Positions 25,589 to 33,991 of a stretch of DNA of 64,000 nucleotides are shown here, one piece after another. The notes beneath the pieces are model-generated. The model worked only from the letters and a program-made list of their open reading frames with translations. It made no database searches and was not told the DNA's origin. Where the stretch lies: the NCBI GenBank assembly GCA_910574345.1, contig CAJSZV010000019.1:1-64000 (forward strand), given 5' to 3'. The number at the start of each line of letters is the position of its first letter. Positions within the stretch are counted from its first letter, which is position 1. A program made the position numbers and the translations under genes. The DNA is from Clostridiaceae bacterium (lineage in GTDB: Bacteria > Bacillota > Clostridia > Lachnospirales > Lachnospiraceae).

Positions 25589-25959
25589 ATGAGTTGGTAT
25601 TATCAACGTTAGGACATACATGGATTCTTGATCTGGATGGGACTATTGTAAAGCATAATGGATATAAAAAATATGGGGTCGACAGCTTTTTAGATGGTGC
25701 AAAAGAATTTTTAGAAAGCATTCCTAAAAAAGATATGATTATATTTTTAACATCAAGATCAAAAAGCAATAAAAAAATGACAGAGATATTTTTAAGTGAA
25801 AATAATGTGAGATATGATTACATTATCTATGGGGTTCCATATGGTGAGAGAATAGTTATAAACGATAACAAGCCAAGTGGATTAAAAATGGGTTTCAATG
25901 TAACTGGGGACAGAGATACATTATTTCTTCCCCACATAATAGAAAATCCAAAATTGTAA
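25585..25959 (+). CDS. HAD-superfamily phosphatase (BcbF-like)
   Basis: A 124-residue, capless HAD domain. Motif I is WILDLDGTIV with the nucleophile and acid/base aspartates, motif II is IFLTSRS, and the C-terminal acidic motif is VINDNKP. Small HAD proteins of this kind occur in capsule clusters, next to nucleotidyltransferases. Here it may remove one phosphate from a sugar bisphosphate made by the kinase domain of 23487-24989, as GmhB does in heptose activation. It is translationally coupled to the SIS gene. Confidence 0.78.
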   Translation: MNELVLSTLGHTWILDLDGTIVKHNGYKKYGVDSFLDGAKEFLESIPKKDMIIFLTSRSKSNKKMTEIFLSENNVRYDYIIYGVPYGERIVINDNKPSGLKMGFNVTGDRDTLFLPHIIENPKL

Positions 25960-26007
25960 TTTTAAATGTTAGTTTTTTATTAAGAAATTATATTGGTGAA
26001 GAATTTT

Positions 26008-27186
26008 ATGAAGAAAATTATGTTTATAGGAGACAAAATTTACCCGTTGGATAGCGGAGATGCTTTATACAATTATGGTTTAGTAAAAGGAATAGAAAAA
26101 TATTTTGATATAACATCTTTTGCATTTATCGATCCCAAGTATATTGCAGAGAGAGATAATTTAGATAATAAAAATATAAAGTTATATCCCAGCTATGAAA
26201 ATTGTGGTATTAGGGCGAATATGATGTCGCGATTAGGCCATGGACTTCCGATAAATCAAGAAATGATTAATGATATTTTTAGCTTACTGGATACGAAAGA
26301 ATATAAAGTTGTCATAATAAGCCACATTACAATGATCCAATTTGCGAGAGTCCTAAAAAAGAAATATACAAATATAGAATTTATATACGTTTCTCATAAT
26401 GTAGAAATAGTAAATTTCAGGGAAGAACGGGCACAGTTAATAAAAAATAAAAAGTTTAGGTTGTTGTATAAGCTTTTAACCTTAGTTAAAGAAAAAAATG
26501 TAAAAAGAGATGAAAAGTTTCTGTTATCAGAGTTTTGTCATAGCTTTACTATATCGATGAGTGATTATGAAATACAGAGACATATTTACAAAAGTATAGT
26601 GAAACCATGCTATTGTAAGCCGCTTATTGAGTTTCCACATGTTAAAAATGAAGAATCGCTAAAGAAATTTAACAAAAAAATTTTGCTGGCTGGAAGTATG
26701 GGTTGGTTTCCTAATATTGAAGGTGCAGAATGGTTTGTGAATCATGTATTCGAGCAATTAGCAAATACAGGTTATATACTTTATCTTGTTGGAAATAGAC
26801 CAGATAAAAAGATATTTAATCTGCAGAGAAGATACCCTAAAAATATTGTTGTTACTGGACGGGTAGAATCAATGGACGAGTATTTTGAAAAATGTGACAT
26901 TAGCATTATTCCATTGTTTTCAGGAACAGGAGCAAAGATAAAGGTACTGGAATCTATAGCGAGAGGGATTCCGACGATTGCGACATCATTCGCGGTTAAA
27001 GATTATAATTTAAAAGAAGAGGTTATAGTGGCGGACTCAGCTGAGGATTTTTATATTTCCATTAATCAAATCAAAGAGAATTATGGTAGAAGGCTGTCAT
27101 TATATAGAAATATGCAAATTTATTATTCTAACTATATGGTGTTGAGTCAGGAGATAAAATCCTTGTTAGATGAACTGGTGAAATAG
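26008..27186 (+). CDS. GT4-family glycosyltransferase
   Basis: About 392 residues from ATG 26008, six bases after GGTGAAG. It is a GT-B protein: N-terminal KKIMFIGDKIYPLDSGDALY and IYVSHNVEIVNFREE; the C-terminal donor domain has LLAGSMGWFPNIEGAEWFV, GRVESMDEYFEKCD and IPLFSGTGAKIKVLESIARG, in which the GT4 donor-site glutamate lies. It is most similar in pattern to TIGR-type capsule transferases of the RfaB/GT4 group. It probably extends the capsule repeat unit; specificity is unknown. Confidence 0.87.
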   Translation: MKKIMFIGDKIYPLDSGDALYNYGLVKGIEKYFDITSFAFIDPKYIAERDNLDNKNIKLYPSYENCGIRANMMSRLGHGLPINQEMINDIFSLLDTKEYKVVIISHITMIQFARVLKKKYTNIEFIYVSHNVEIVNFREERAQLIKNKKFRLLYKLLTLVKEKNVKRDEKFLLSEFCHSFTISMSDYEIQRHIYKSIVKPCYCKPLIEFPHVKNEESLKKFNKKILLAGSMGWFPNIEGAEWFVNHVFEQLANTGYILYLVGNRPDKKIFNLQRRYPKNIVVTGRVESMDEYFEKCDISIIPLFSGTGAKIKVLESIARGIPTIATSFAVKDYNLKEEVIVADSAEDFYISINQIKENYGRRLSLYRNMQIYYSNYMVLSQEIKSLLDELVK

Positions 27187-27196
27187 GTAAAATCAG

Positions 27197-28270
27197 ATGA
27201 AAAAAATTGCGATAATCACATTAACTCATGTTTACAACTATGGGAACCGATTGCAGAATTATGCTCTTCAGGAACTTCTAAAAGATATGGGGTATCATGT
27301 GGAAACTATATATAATGATGTGGGAAGTATCAAAAGTAAAGGTTTGATTATTCTTAAAGAATGCTTGTATTGCGGAAAATATGCTAAATTGCGGAAAAAG
27401 GCTTTTAAAGAGTTTAATAGAAAATATATAATCTGGAGCAATATAAAAGCCTCCAATTATATTATTTCTGATAATCGAATCAACGGGGAATATGATTATT
27501 TTATTTCGGGCAGTGATCAGATTTGGAATCCTTACTTTTCATACTTTGGATTTTACTTTTTGGATTTTGTAGAATGTGATAATAAAAAGTTATCTTATGC
27601 GGCAAGTTATGGAGTTACAGAGATTCCTGAAGAAAAGAAGCTGCAATACAAAAAATGGCTAAGTGATTTTAAGGCTATTTCTGTTAGAGAGGAACAGGGG
27701 GTTGAATTATGTGAAAAGTTGGGAATTAATGATGCAGTAAGAGTGTTGGATCCAACTTTAATGCTGTCTGATGACAGATGGAATTCAATGGCCAGGAAAC
27801 CCTATGGTTTTAATGAAAAGAATTATATTTTGCTATATTTTCTGGGAGAAATTCCAACGCTCGTTCATATGGAAATCCAACACTATAAAAAAAGAGGCGC
27901 AAAGATTATATATCTGGAAAACGAAAATAAACGTGTTTGCGAGATAAAATCTAAAAGTCTGTTTTCTGCAGACCCTATGGAATTTATTTGGCTTATAAAG
28001 AACTGTGCTCTTTTATTGACAGACTCTTTTCATGGCGTGGTTTATTCAATACTCTTTAAAAAGAATTTTTGGGTGTTTGACAGAAAAGGTGAAGATATAA
28101 GGAATGAAATGTCCTCACGGATTACAAGCCTGTTATTAATGGTAGATATAAAAGATAGAATGAATCCAATGAAAATTTGTGACACTAATATTGATTATTC
28201 AAATATTGATGAGCTGTTAGACATTGAAAGAAAAAAAAGTTTGGAGTATTTAATGAAAAACTTAGAATAA
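27197..28270 (+). CDS. Polysaccharide pyruvyl transferase family protein
   Basis: A 357-residue protein. It starts with KIAIITLTHVYNYGNRLQNY, the N-terminal signature of the family, then FISGSDQIWNP and the C-terminal LLTDSFHGVVYSILF with the conserved Asp-Ser-Phe-His-Gly. Members (CsaB, WcaK, GumL type) add a ketal-linked pyruvate from PEP to a sugar, although many gut Firmicute members are of unproven activity. Together with the FrhB-like gene further on it forms a pair often seen in Lachnospiraceae polysaccharide clusters. Confidence 0.88.
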   Translation: MKKIAIITLTHVYNYGNRLQNYALQELLKDMGYHVETIYNDVGSIKSKGLIILKECLYCGKYAKLRKKAFKEFNRKYIIWSNIKASNYIISDNRINGEYDYFISGSDQIWNPYFSYFGFYFLDFVECDNKKLSYAASYGVTEIPEEKKLQYKKWLSDFKAISVREEQGVELCEKLGINDAVRVLDPTLMLSDDRWNSMARKPYGFNEKNYILLYFLGEIPTLVHMEIQHYKKRGAKIIYLENENKRVCEIKSKSLFSADPMEFIWLIKNCALLLTDSFHGVVYSILFKKNFWVFDRKGEDIRNEMSSRITSLLLMVDIKDRMNPMKICDTNIDYSNIDELLDIERKKSLEYLMKNLE

Positions 28271-28322
28271 AAATCAATGATATTCTGTACCATATTGATT
28301 TAATAGAGGGGATTTTGATTAA

Positions 28323-29849
28323 ATGAGAATAGATAATGTAATAAAGAATAGCTCATTAGCCTTATTTGCTCAAATTATCACAAATTTTTTTAAATTTGTC
28401 ACGCAGGTGATATTTGTCAGGACCCTTAGCATAGAGTATTTGGGAGTCAATGGATTATTTTCAAACATATTAACAATGCTTTCATTGGCTGAGTTGGGCG
28501 TGGGCACTGCTATTCTATACAATATGTATAAACCGCTAGCTCAAAATGATCAGTCTAGGATAAAAGGGTTAATGAATTTTTATAAAGAGACTTATACTAA
28601 AATTGGAATTTTTGTTTTAGCAGCAGGAATATTTTTGACCCCATTTTTAGGCTTCCTAATAAAAGATACCCCAGACATTCCAGAACTTAAGCTTGTATAT
28701 ATCCTGTATGTTGTTAATAACGCAGCATCATATTTTTTTGTATACAAGCAATCGATCCTTATTGCAGATCAAAAAAATTATGTAGTGACGAAAGTAACTA
28801 TTATAAAAAATATTACAATGAGTGTCTTTCAGATATTACTTTTATTATTAACGAGAAAGTTTCTCCCATATTTGTTAATATCAATTGTATGTACGATTGT
28901 TTTTAATATTGTAGGTTCAATACTTTCTGAACGGTATTATCCATATTTAAAGAACAATGACGAGTATTTAATGAAAGAAGAAAAAAGGGATATCTATAAA
29001 GATGTATACGCACTAATGAGCCATAAGGTTGGGGGTGTAATTGTTTTTGGGACCGATAATCTTCTGCTGTCAGCTTTTGTAGGGGTTACAGCAGTAGGGC
29101 TATATTCAAATTATATGATGATTCTTAATTCCGTAAAAGGATTTTTAAATCAAATATATGAGTCATTAGTATCCAGCATTGGAAATTTAGTGAATAAAGA
29201 ATCAGATGAAAAAATATTTTTTGTTTACAAAAATATGTTCTTTATCAGTTTTTGGATTTCCTCTTTAGTATCAATAAGTTTTTATTGTTTGTCAGGACGA
29301 GTAATTGAACTTCTGTTTGGAAAAAATTATTTGCTGTCGAATCAAATTATATTTCTGATGTCACTTAATTTTTATATAGCAGATCTAAATGGGATGAGAG
29401 CGATAACCAGTAAATTTAAGGGAGCACAGGGGTTGTTTTGGAACGATCGTTATAAACCATATTTTGAATCTGCCATAAACATGTGCACGTCTGTTATATT
29501 ACTTAAGTTTATGGGATTTTCAGGAATCTTACTTGGTACACTCTTAAGTACACTAACAACAGGGTTTTGGATTGAACCTCTGGTTTTGTTTAAATATGGA
29601 TTTAATATGCCAGTAAGAGATTACTATAAAATTTTTTTTAAGGATACAGTAATATTTGCTTTGTCATGGTTGATAACAGCAATGATTATGAAACTTTTAC
29701 CTGCTGGAATTTCAGGTATTTTAATCGGATGCGTAATTTGTATTTTGGTTCCGAGCACTTTGGTGATTTTAATGTACAGGACAACCACTGAATTTGCATA
29801 TTGTATAGTTTTGATAAAGACAATTATAAGAAAGGTGCTCCATAGATGA
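28323..29849 (+). CDS. Wzx-type polysaccharide flippase
   Basis: A 508-residue membrane protein with about twelve to fourteen predicted helices. It begins IDNVIKNSSLALFAQIITNF and FVRTLSIEYLGVNGLFSNIL, as MOP-family polysaccharide exporters (PST/Wzx) do. It should flip undecaprenyl-linked capsule repeat units outward for the Wzy-like polymerase at 19931. The start ATG 28323 follows AGAGGGGA. The last four bases overlap the next gene. Confidence 0.92.
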   Translation: MRIDNVIKNSSLALFAQIITNFFKFVTQVIFVRTLSIEYLGVNGLFSNILTMLSLAELGVGTAILYNMYKPLAQNDQSRIKGLMNFYKETYTKIGIFVLAAGIFLTPFLGFLIKDTPDIPELKLVYILYVVNNAASYFFVYKQSILIADQKNYVVTKVTIIKNITMSVFQILLLLLTRKFLPYLLISIVCTIVFNIVGSILSERYYPYLKNNDEYLMKEEKRDIYKDVYALMSHKVGGVIVFGTDNLLLSAFVGVTAVGLYSNYMMILNSVKGFLNQIYESLVSSIGNLVNKESDEKIFFVYKNMFFISFWISSLVSISFYCLSGRVIELLFGKNYLLSNQIIFLMSLNFYIADLNGMRAITSKFKGAQGLFWNDRYKPYFESAINMCTSVILLKFMGFSGILLGTLLSTLTTGFWIEPLVLFKYGFNMPVRDYYKIFFKDTVIFALSWLITAMIMKLLPAGISGILIGCVICILVPSTLVILMYRTTTEFAYCIVLIKTIIRKVLHR

Positions 29850-30775
29850 TCAAAGACATAGGAAAATGGGTAATGGGATGGCTGTTGTCATTGAAAATCA
29901 ATAAAAAAAGAGAGGAAGTATATTATATTATATGGGGACATATAGGAGAAGCGGTTTACGGACTATCATTGTTGCCGGAATTAAAACAAATAAAAGAAAA
30001 ACGGATTAATATTATAACTAATGAAGCGTATTCAGAGATAGCAGATTTATATAAAAACTGTTATGAGAATATTACTGTTTTGTCAAAAAGAAGGTTGGGA
30101 ATGCTTCTCTTTTATTCTAAATCTAAATTTTCATTTCATAAAAATTATATTGGTAATAAATGGGAGTGGGAAGATTATAAGTATTATTCAGGGATTCCCA
30201 CAGATGTTTATGTGGAGGGTCTGATTTATAAAATTAAGGATCTAAGAATTCCTTATAATACAAAACATAGTAAGATTACAAATCCGCGTTCTGAGTCAGA
30301 GAGAGATTTTATCCGCATTATAAATGATCTGAAGGTGCAAAAAAATAAATCTGTTTTATTGATCCCATATGCACAGAGCGCAAAAGTGTTTGATGTTTCT
30401 TTATGGGAATTAATCGGTAAAAAGTTAAATAATTGGGGATATAAGGTATATACAAATGTTAAAGATGAAACAGAACCGGCAATAAATGGAACGATTCCGG
30501 CAGTATTGCCTTTACGATATGTAATTACATTTATCGAATATGCCGGCTCAGCAATATCTATAAGATGTGGTCTGACAGATCTGATAGCGATATCTGATTG
30601 TGATGTGGAAGTTCTATATAAAATTGAAGACGAAAATGATATATATTTTTCAGAGGTTACGTCATTAAAATTTGGCAAGGAAAACTCAATGTATAAAAAT
30701 AGATGGTTTATAAAAAATGAAGGTGATCAAAGCAGATTCATTGATCATTTGGAAAAAAAATATATAAATTTGTAA
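29846..30775 (+). CDS. Uncharacterised GT9-like protein
   Basis: A 309-residue soluble protein, ATGA-overlapped with the flippase gene. It has YYIIWGHIGEAVYGLSLLPEL near the N-terminus, SVLLIPYAQSAKVFDVSLWELIGKKL at the start of a second Rossmann half (read as motifs, not one exact match), and AISIRCGLTDLIA, similar to GT9 heptosyltransferases. It resembles the 22544-23485 protein in architecture. It may be a glycosyltransferase; no family name can be given with confidence. Confidence 0.6.
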   Translation: MIKDIGKWVMGWLLSLKINKKREEVYYIIWGHIGEAVYGLSLLPELKQIKEKRINIITNEAYSEIADLYKNCYENITVLSKRRLGMLLFYSKSKFSFHKNYIGNKWEWEDYKYYSGIPTDVYVEGLIYKIKDLRIPYNTKHSKITNPRSESERDFIRIINDLKVQKNKSVLLIPYAQSAKVFDVSLWELIGKKLNNWGYKVYTNVKDETEPAINGTIPAVLPLRYVITFIEYAGSAISIRCGLTDLIAISDCDVEVLYKIEDENDIYFSEVTSLKFGKENSMYKNRWFIKNEGDQSRFIDHLEKKYINL

Positions 30776-30821
30776 ATTGATGTTATTGGGGACAATAGAT
30801 GAAGGTGAAAGGATTTAATAT

Positions 30822-31955
30822 ATGAGAATATTGATAACTGGTGGTACAGGGGTCATCAGTTCAGGACTTGTTTATGAATGTGTTAGTAGAGGGTACGAAG
30901 TATTCACATTGACAAGAGGTAACAATAAATTCCGCAATGTCAATGGAGCGATAAATATATATTGTGACATTTGGGATACCGATAGTGTAAAGACCAAAGT
31001 AGGCAACATGAAATTTGATGTCGTTGTCGATTGTCTGACTTATACGGTTGAACAATTAAAAATATCGCTGTGTAATTTTTCTGGGATCTGCAATCAATAT
31101 GTTTTTATATCCACGGCAGGAGTATATAATCGGCAGGGAGATAAAAAGATAAAAGAATCAGATGAAAAAAATTTCATTGAATGGACGTACTCTAAAAATA
31201 AAATTGAATGTGAGAACTATTTGATAAATTATTGCTTAAGTCAAAATATAATATATACAATAATAAGACCTACGGTTACTTATGGAGATTATCGCATTCC
31301 TTTCCCTGTGGCAACCAGAACGCCTGGATGGACATTTTTTCAGAGAATGTTGGATGGAAAGCCTATGCTCGCGAGTGATAATGTTAAATTTTCTATAATA
31401 CATATAGAGGATTTTTCGCGAGCAGTGGTGTCATTATTTGGGAACCAAAAGGCATTTAATGAGGATTTCCATATTACTTCGGATTTAAATGAAATATATT
31501 GGGACGATGTAATTGAAGCTGTCGGAAAAATATTAAATATCAAGCCAAAGGTTATTCATGTACCGGCGGAAGTTTTTGGGAAAATTTATCCGTCTTTGTA
31601 CGATGAGATTAAATATCATAAGAATACGGTTCAGCTGTTTGATAATACAAAACTTAATAAGGCTGTAAATTTTACATCTAAGATAAGGCTGGAGGAGGGA
31701 ATTGCCAGGATGATAAGAAGTATGAAAAATGAATTTGATACCTCTGGTTTGCAGATTGATAAGAGATGGAATCATTATTGCAATGCGACTATATATTATT
31801 CTTATATCCATAAGATTTTGTCTAAAGAAGAGGAAAACATTCTTGATTTATACTTTGACAAGAGCGAGACTCTTTCTTTCATCAAAAGTTATATGATGGT
31901 TTATGTTTATAAAGTTAAAAGAAGTTTGCGTATCATTCGGAAGAAATTAAAATAG
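30822..31955 (+). CDS. NAD-dependent epimerase/dehydratase (extended SDR)
   Basis: A 377-residue protein. The N-terminal Rossmann motif is RILITGGTGVISSGLVYEC. YVFISTAGVYNRQG holds the serine region of extended SDRs, and YSKNKIECENYL holds the YxxxK catalytic pair. It probably modifies a nucleotide sugar used in the capsule (epimerisation or dehydration); which one cannot be told. The start ATG 30822 is preceded by GGTGAAAGG. Confidence 0.85.
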   Translation: MRILITGGTGVISSGLVYECVSRGYEVFTLTRGNNKFRNVNGAINIYCDIWDTDSVKTKVGNMKFDVVVDCLTYTVEQLKISLCNFSGICNQYVFISTAGVYNRQGDKKIKESDEKNFIEWTYSKNKIECENYLINYCLSQNIIYTIIRPTVTYGDYRIPFPVATRTPGWTFFQRMLDGKPMLASDNVKFSIIHIEDFSRAVVSLFGNQKAFNEDFHITSDLNEIYWDDVIEAVGKILNIKPKVIHVPAEVFGKIYPSLYDEIKYHKNTVQLFDNTKLNKAVNFTSKIRLEEGIARMIRSMKNEFDTSGLQIDKRWNHYCNATIYYSYIHKILSKEEENILDLYFDKSETLSFIKSYMMVYVYKVKRSLRIIRKKLK

Positions 31956-31977
31956 TATAAAAATTTGGAAGAATATT

Positions 31978-32589
31978 ATGAGAAGACTAATAAAATATGT
32001 GAAATCATTTTTGGTAAAATGCATTTATCGAAAATATATTATTGGAAAAGGAGTAATCATAAAAGACCAAGACGATTATCTTAAACTTTCTTCTGGATCT
32101 ATTGTTGAGTTAAGTGGGAATCTGGTTTTGAACTGCGGACGGATAGGTAAAAATGGCCGGTCCAGCATTCTTAGATTAGATGAAAATGCAAAATTGAATT
32201 GTGACGGATTTAGTTTTATGTATGGTGCAGATATTCAGTTATTTAAGGACGCAAATTTGATTTTGGGCAGGGGAAGTTTTATAAATAGCGATTGTAAAAT
32301 ACGATGCCATAAAAAAATTTCTATAGGCGAAGATTGTGCAATATCGCATGATTTTACAGTTATGGATTCGGATGCCCATGAATTGGACGGGAGTAGAAGC
32401 ATAAATGCGGTTAAAATTGGAAATCATGTGTGGATTGGAACAAGAGTTACAATTTTAAATGGTGTAACGGTTGGTGACGGTGCTGTAATCGCAGCAGGAT
32501 CTGTAGTGACAAAAGATATACCGGCTAATGTATTGGCAGCTGGAGTTCCGGCAAAAGTAATAAAAAATAATATAGAATGGAAAAAATAA
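31978..32589 (+). CDS. Left-handed beta-helix (hexapeptide) O-acetyltransferase
   Basis: A 203-residue protein with hexapeptide repeats, including ISIGEDCAISHDFTVMD, VKIGNHVWIGTRVTILNG and VTVGDGAVIAAGSVVTKD, ending VLAAGVPAKVIK as in WbbJ/MaaT-like sugar O-acetyltransferases. It likely O-acetylates a sugar of the capsule repeat unit using acetyl-CoA. The predicted catalytic His is in DSDAHEL. The next gene begins at or just before its stop. Confidence 0.88.
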   Translation: MRRLIKYVKSFLVKCIYRKYIIGKGVIIKDQDDYLKLSSGSIVELSGNLVLNCGRIGKNGRSSILRLDENAKLNCDGFSFMYGADIQLFKDANLILGRGSFINSDCKIRCHKKISIGEDCAISHDFTVMDSDAHELDGSRSINAVKIGNHVWIGTRVTILNGVTVGDGAVIAAGSVVTKDIPANVLAAGVPAKVIKNNIEWKK

Positions 32590-33581
32590 TGATGGATCAT
32601 TTTTTAAATCCTGTTACATATGCAGTCTGGTCGAAAGATGAAGATATACGATATAATAGTACCTCTGGTGGAGCATTTTCTGAATTTGCTGAGGTTATAT
32701 TATTGCAAGGCGGATGTGTGGTAGGAGCAAAATATAATCAAAGTAATCTGGCGGAACATACAATTATCTATACAAAAGATAGAATTAATGAAATCAGGCA
32801 GTCTAAATATATGTCCAGTATAATGAAAAATGTATACAAAGAAGTGAAAAATGAGTTAGGAGTGGGAAAACTTGTGGGATTTTGTGGGTCTCCTTGTCAA
32901 ATTGCAGGATTATACTCTTTTCTTGGAAAAGACTATGAAAATCTCATAACAATGGATTTTATCTGCAGAGGAATGAACTCTCCAAAGGCTTTTAGATCCT
33001 GGCTTGACGAAATAGAGAGAAAAGAGAATAAGGAGGTTAATAAAGTATGGTTCAAATATAAAGATGGAGGTTGGAAGAGCTCTCCAAGAAGAACCAGATT
33101 GGATTTTAAAGACGGATCTTATAAGGTTTATGAGGGTAAAAAAAATCTCTATATGAATGGGTATTTGACTTCAAATCTTTATATAAGACCATGTTGTGGA
33201 AGCTGTGCATTTAAAGATGTCCCCCGGCAGGGGGATATTACTTTAGCTGATTTTTGGGGGATTGAGAAAGAACTGGATGACGATAAAGGCATATCTTTGA
33301 TACTCATTAATTCTAAAAAGGGAGAAAAGCTGTTTGAAGAAGCGAAAACAAACTTTAATTATTATGAACGTAATTTTAATGAGATTTTTAATGAAAATCC
33401 AATGCTGACGACTTCTGTACAGATATCTGCTAAGGCGCATAATTTCCTGCAGGATCTTGATAATATGCTATTTACAGATGCATTAAAAAAATATGGTGGA
33501 TATTCTATGGAGACATCTTTATGGTTCAAGGCTGTAAAAAAGCTAATATACCAGCTATATACAAATATAATTTCTGAATAA
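32577..33581 (+). CDS. FrhB-like (coenzyme F420 hydrogenase beta-subunit family) protein
   Basis: A 334-residue protein; the start may also be ATG 32589. Conserved parts are YNSTSGGAFSEFAE, SKYMSSIMKNVYKEVK, LVGFCGSPCQIAGL, DFICRGMNSP and the Cys-rich CCGSCAFKDVPRQGDITLADFWG. This is the FrhB N- plus C-terminal domain pair, a flavin/iron-sulphur redox family. In polysaccharide clusters members normally carry an N-terminal 2x[4Fe-4S] ferredoxin domain; here that domain is encoded by the next gene instead. A role in reduction of a sugar or a pyruvyl or other substituent is an inference; the organism is not suggested to use F420. Confidence 0.82.
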   Translation: MEKIMMDHFLNPVTYAVWSKDEDIRYNSTSGGAFSEFAEVILLQGGCVVGAKYNQSNLAEHTIIYTKDRINEIRQSKYMSSIMKNVYKEVKNELGVGKLVGFCGSPCQIAGLYSFLGKDYENLITMDFICRGMNSPKAFRSWLDEIERKENKEVNKVWFKYKDGGWKSSPRRTRLDFKDGSYKVYEGKKNLYMNGYLTSNLYIRPCCGSCAFKDVPRQGDITLADFWGIEKELDDDKGISLILINSKKGEKLFEEAKTNFNYYERNFNEIFNENPMLTTSVQISAKAHNFLQDLDNMLFTDALKKYGGYSMETSLWFKAVKKLIYQLYTNIISE

Positions 33582-33590
33582 GGAGCAATT

Positions 33591-33791
33591 ATGGAAATTC
33601 CGGTTTTGTATAGGATAAAAGAGGAGTGTTGCGGCTGTACAGCCTGTTATGCAATTTGCCCTAAATCAGCAATATATATGGAACAAGACGAAGAGGGGTT
33701 CGAGTATCCACACATAAAAGAAGATATATGTATCTGTTGTCATATGTGTGTGCAGGTTTGTCCGATTAAGCGTATTGCTAACGACAGATAA
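33591..33791 (+). CDS. Small 2x[4Fe-4S] ferredoxin
   Basis: A 66-residue protein with two cluster motifs, CCGCTACYAICP and CICCHMCVQVCP. The sequence between (AIYMEQDEEGFEYPHI) matches the ferredoxin domain normally fused ahead of FrhB-like proteins in capsule clusters. It starts ATG 33591, eight bases after AAGGAGC and nine bases after the FrhB-like stop codon. It probably passes electrons to the FrhB-like partner. Confidence 0.85.
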   Translation: MEIPVLYRIKEECCGCTACYAICPKSAIYMEQDEEGFEYPHIKEDICICCHMCVQVCPIKRIANDR

Positions 33792-33850
33792 AACCTTTAT
33801 GGATATTTTTTTAAGAAACGATGCCTATTATAAAGAAAAGGACAATAAAG

Positions 33851-33882
33851 TGAAGCAGGGAGTCAGATTCCTGCTTCATTTT
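33851..33882 (+). terminator. Intrinsic terminator ending the capsule operon
   Basis: TGAAGCAGG (33851-33859) pairs with CCTGCTTCA (33870-33878) around a 10-base loop and is followed by TTTT. It lies 60 bases after the ferredoxin gene and closes the AT-rich block. Confidence 0.88.
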
Positions 33883-33898
33883 AAATTTCCATCTCTCC

Positions 33899-33927
33899 TT
33901 GTCCTTCCCCGGATTTTATGATAACAT
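33899..33927 (+). promoter_or_regulatory. Promoter of the alaX gene
   Basis: TTGTCC (33899-33904), a 17-base spacer and TAACAT (33922-33927) lie 65 bases upstream of the alaX start. Confidence 0.55.
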
Positions 33928-33991
33928 AGCAGATAAACGATGGAAAGCAAAACCATAAAAATATCATAGTTATGAGACTGCAGGAGGTTTT

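Noticed and set aside
32577-33581. Coenzyme F420 hydrogenase subunit of a methanogen-type pathway
   Set aside because: Only the FrhB-like domain is shared; the capsule setting and the rest of the window fit a fermenting Firmicute.
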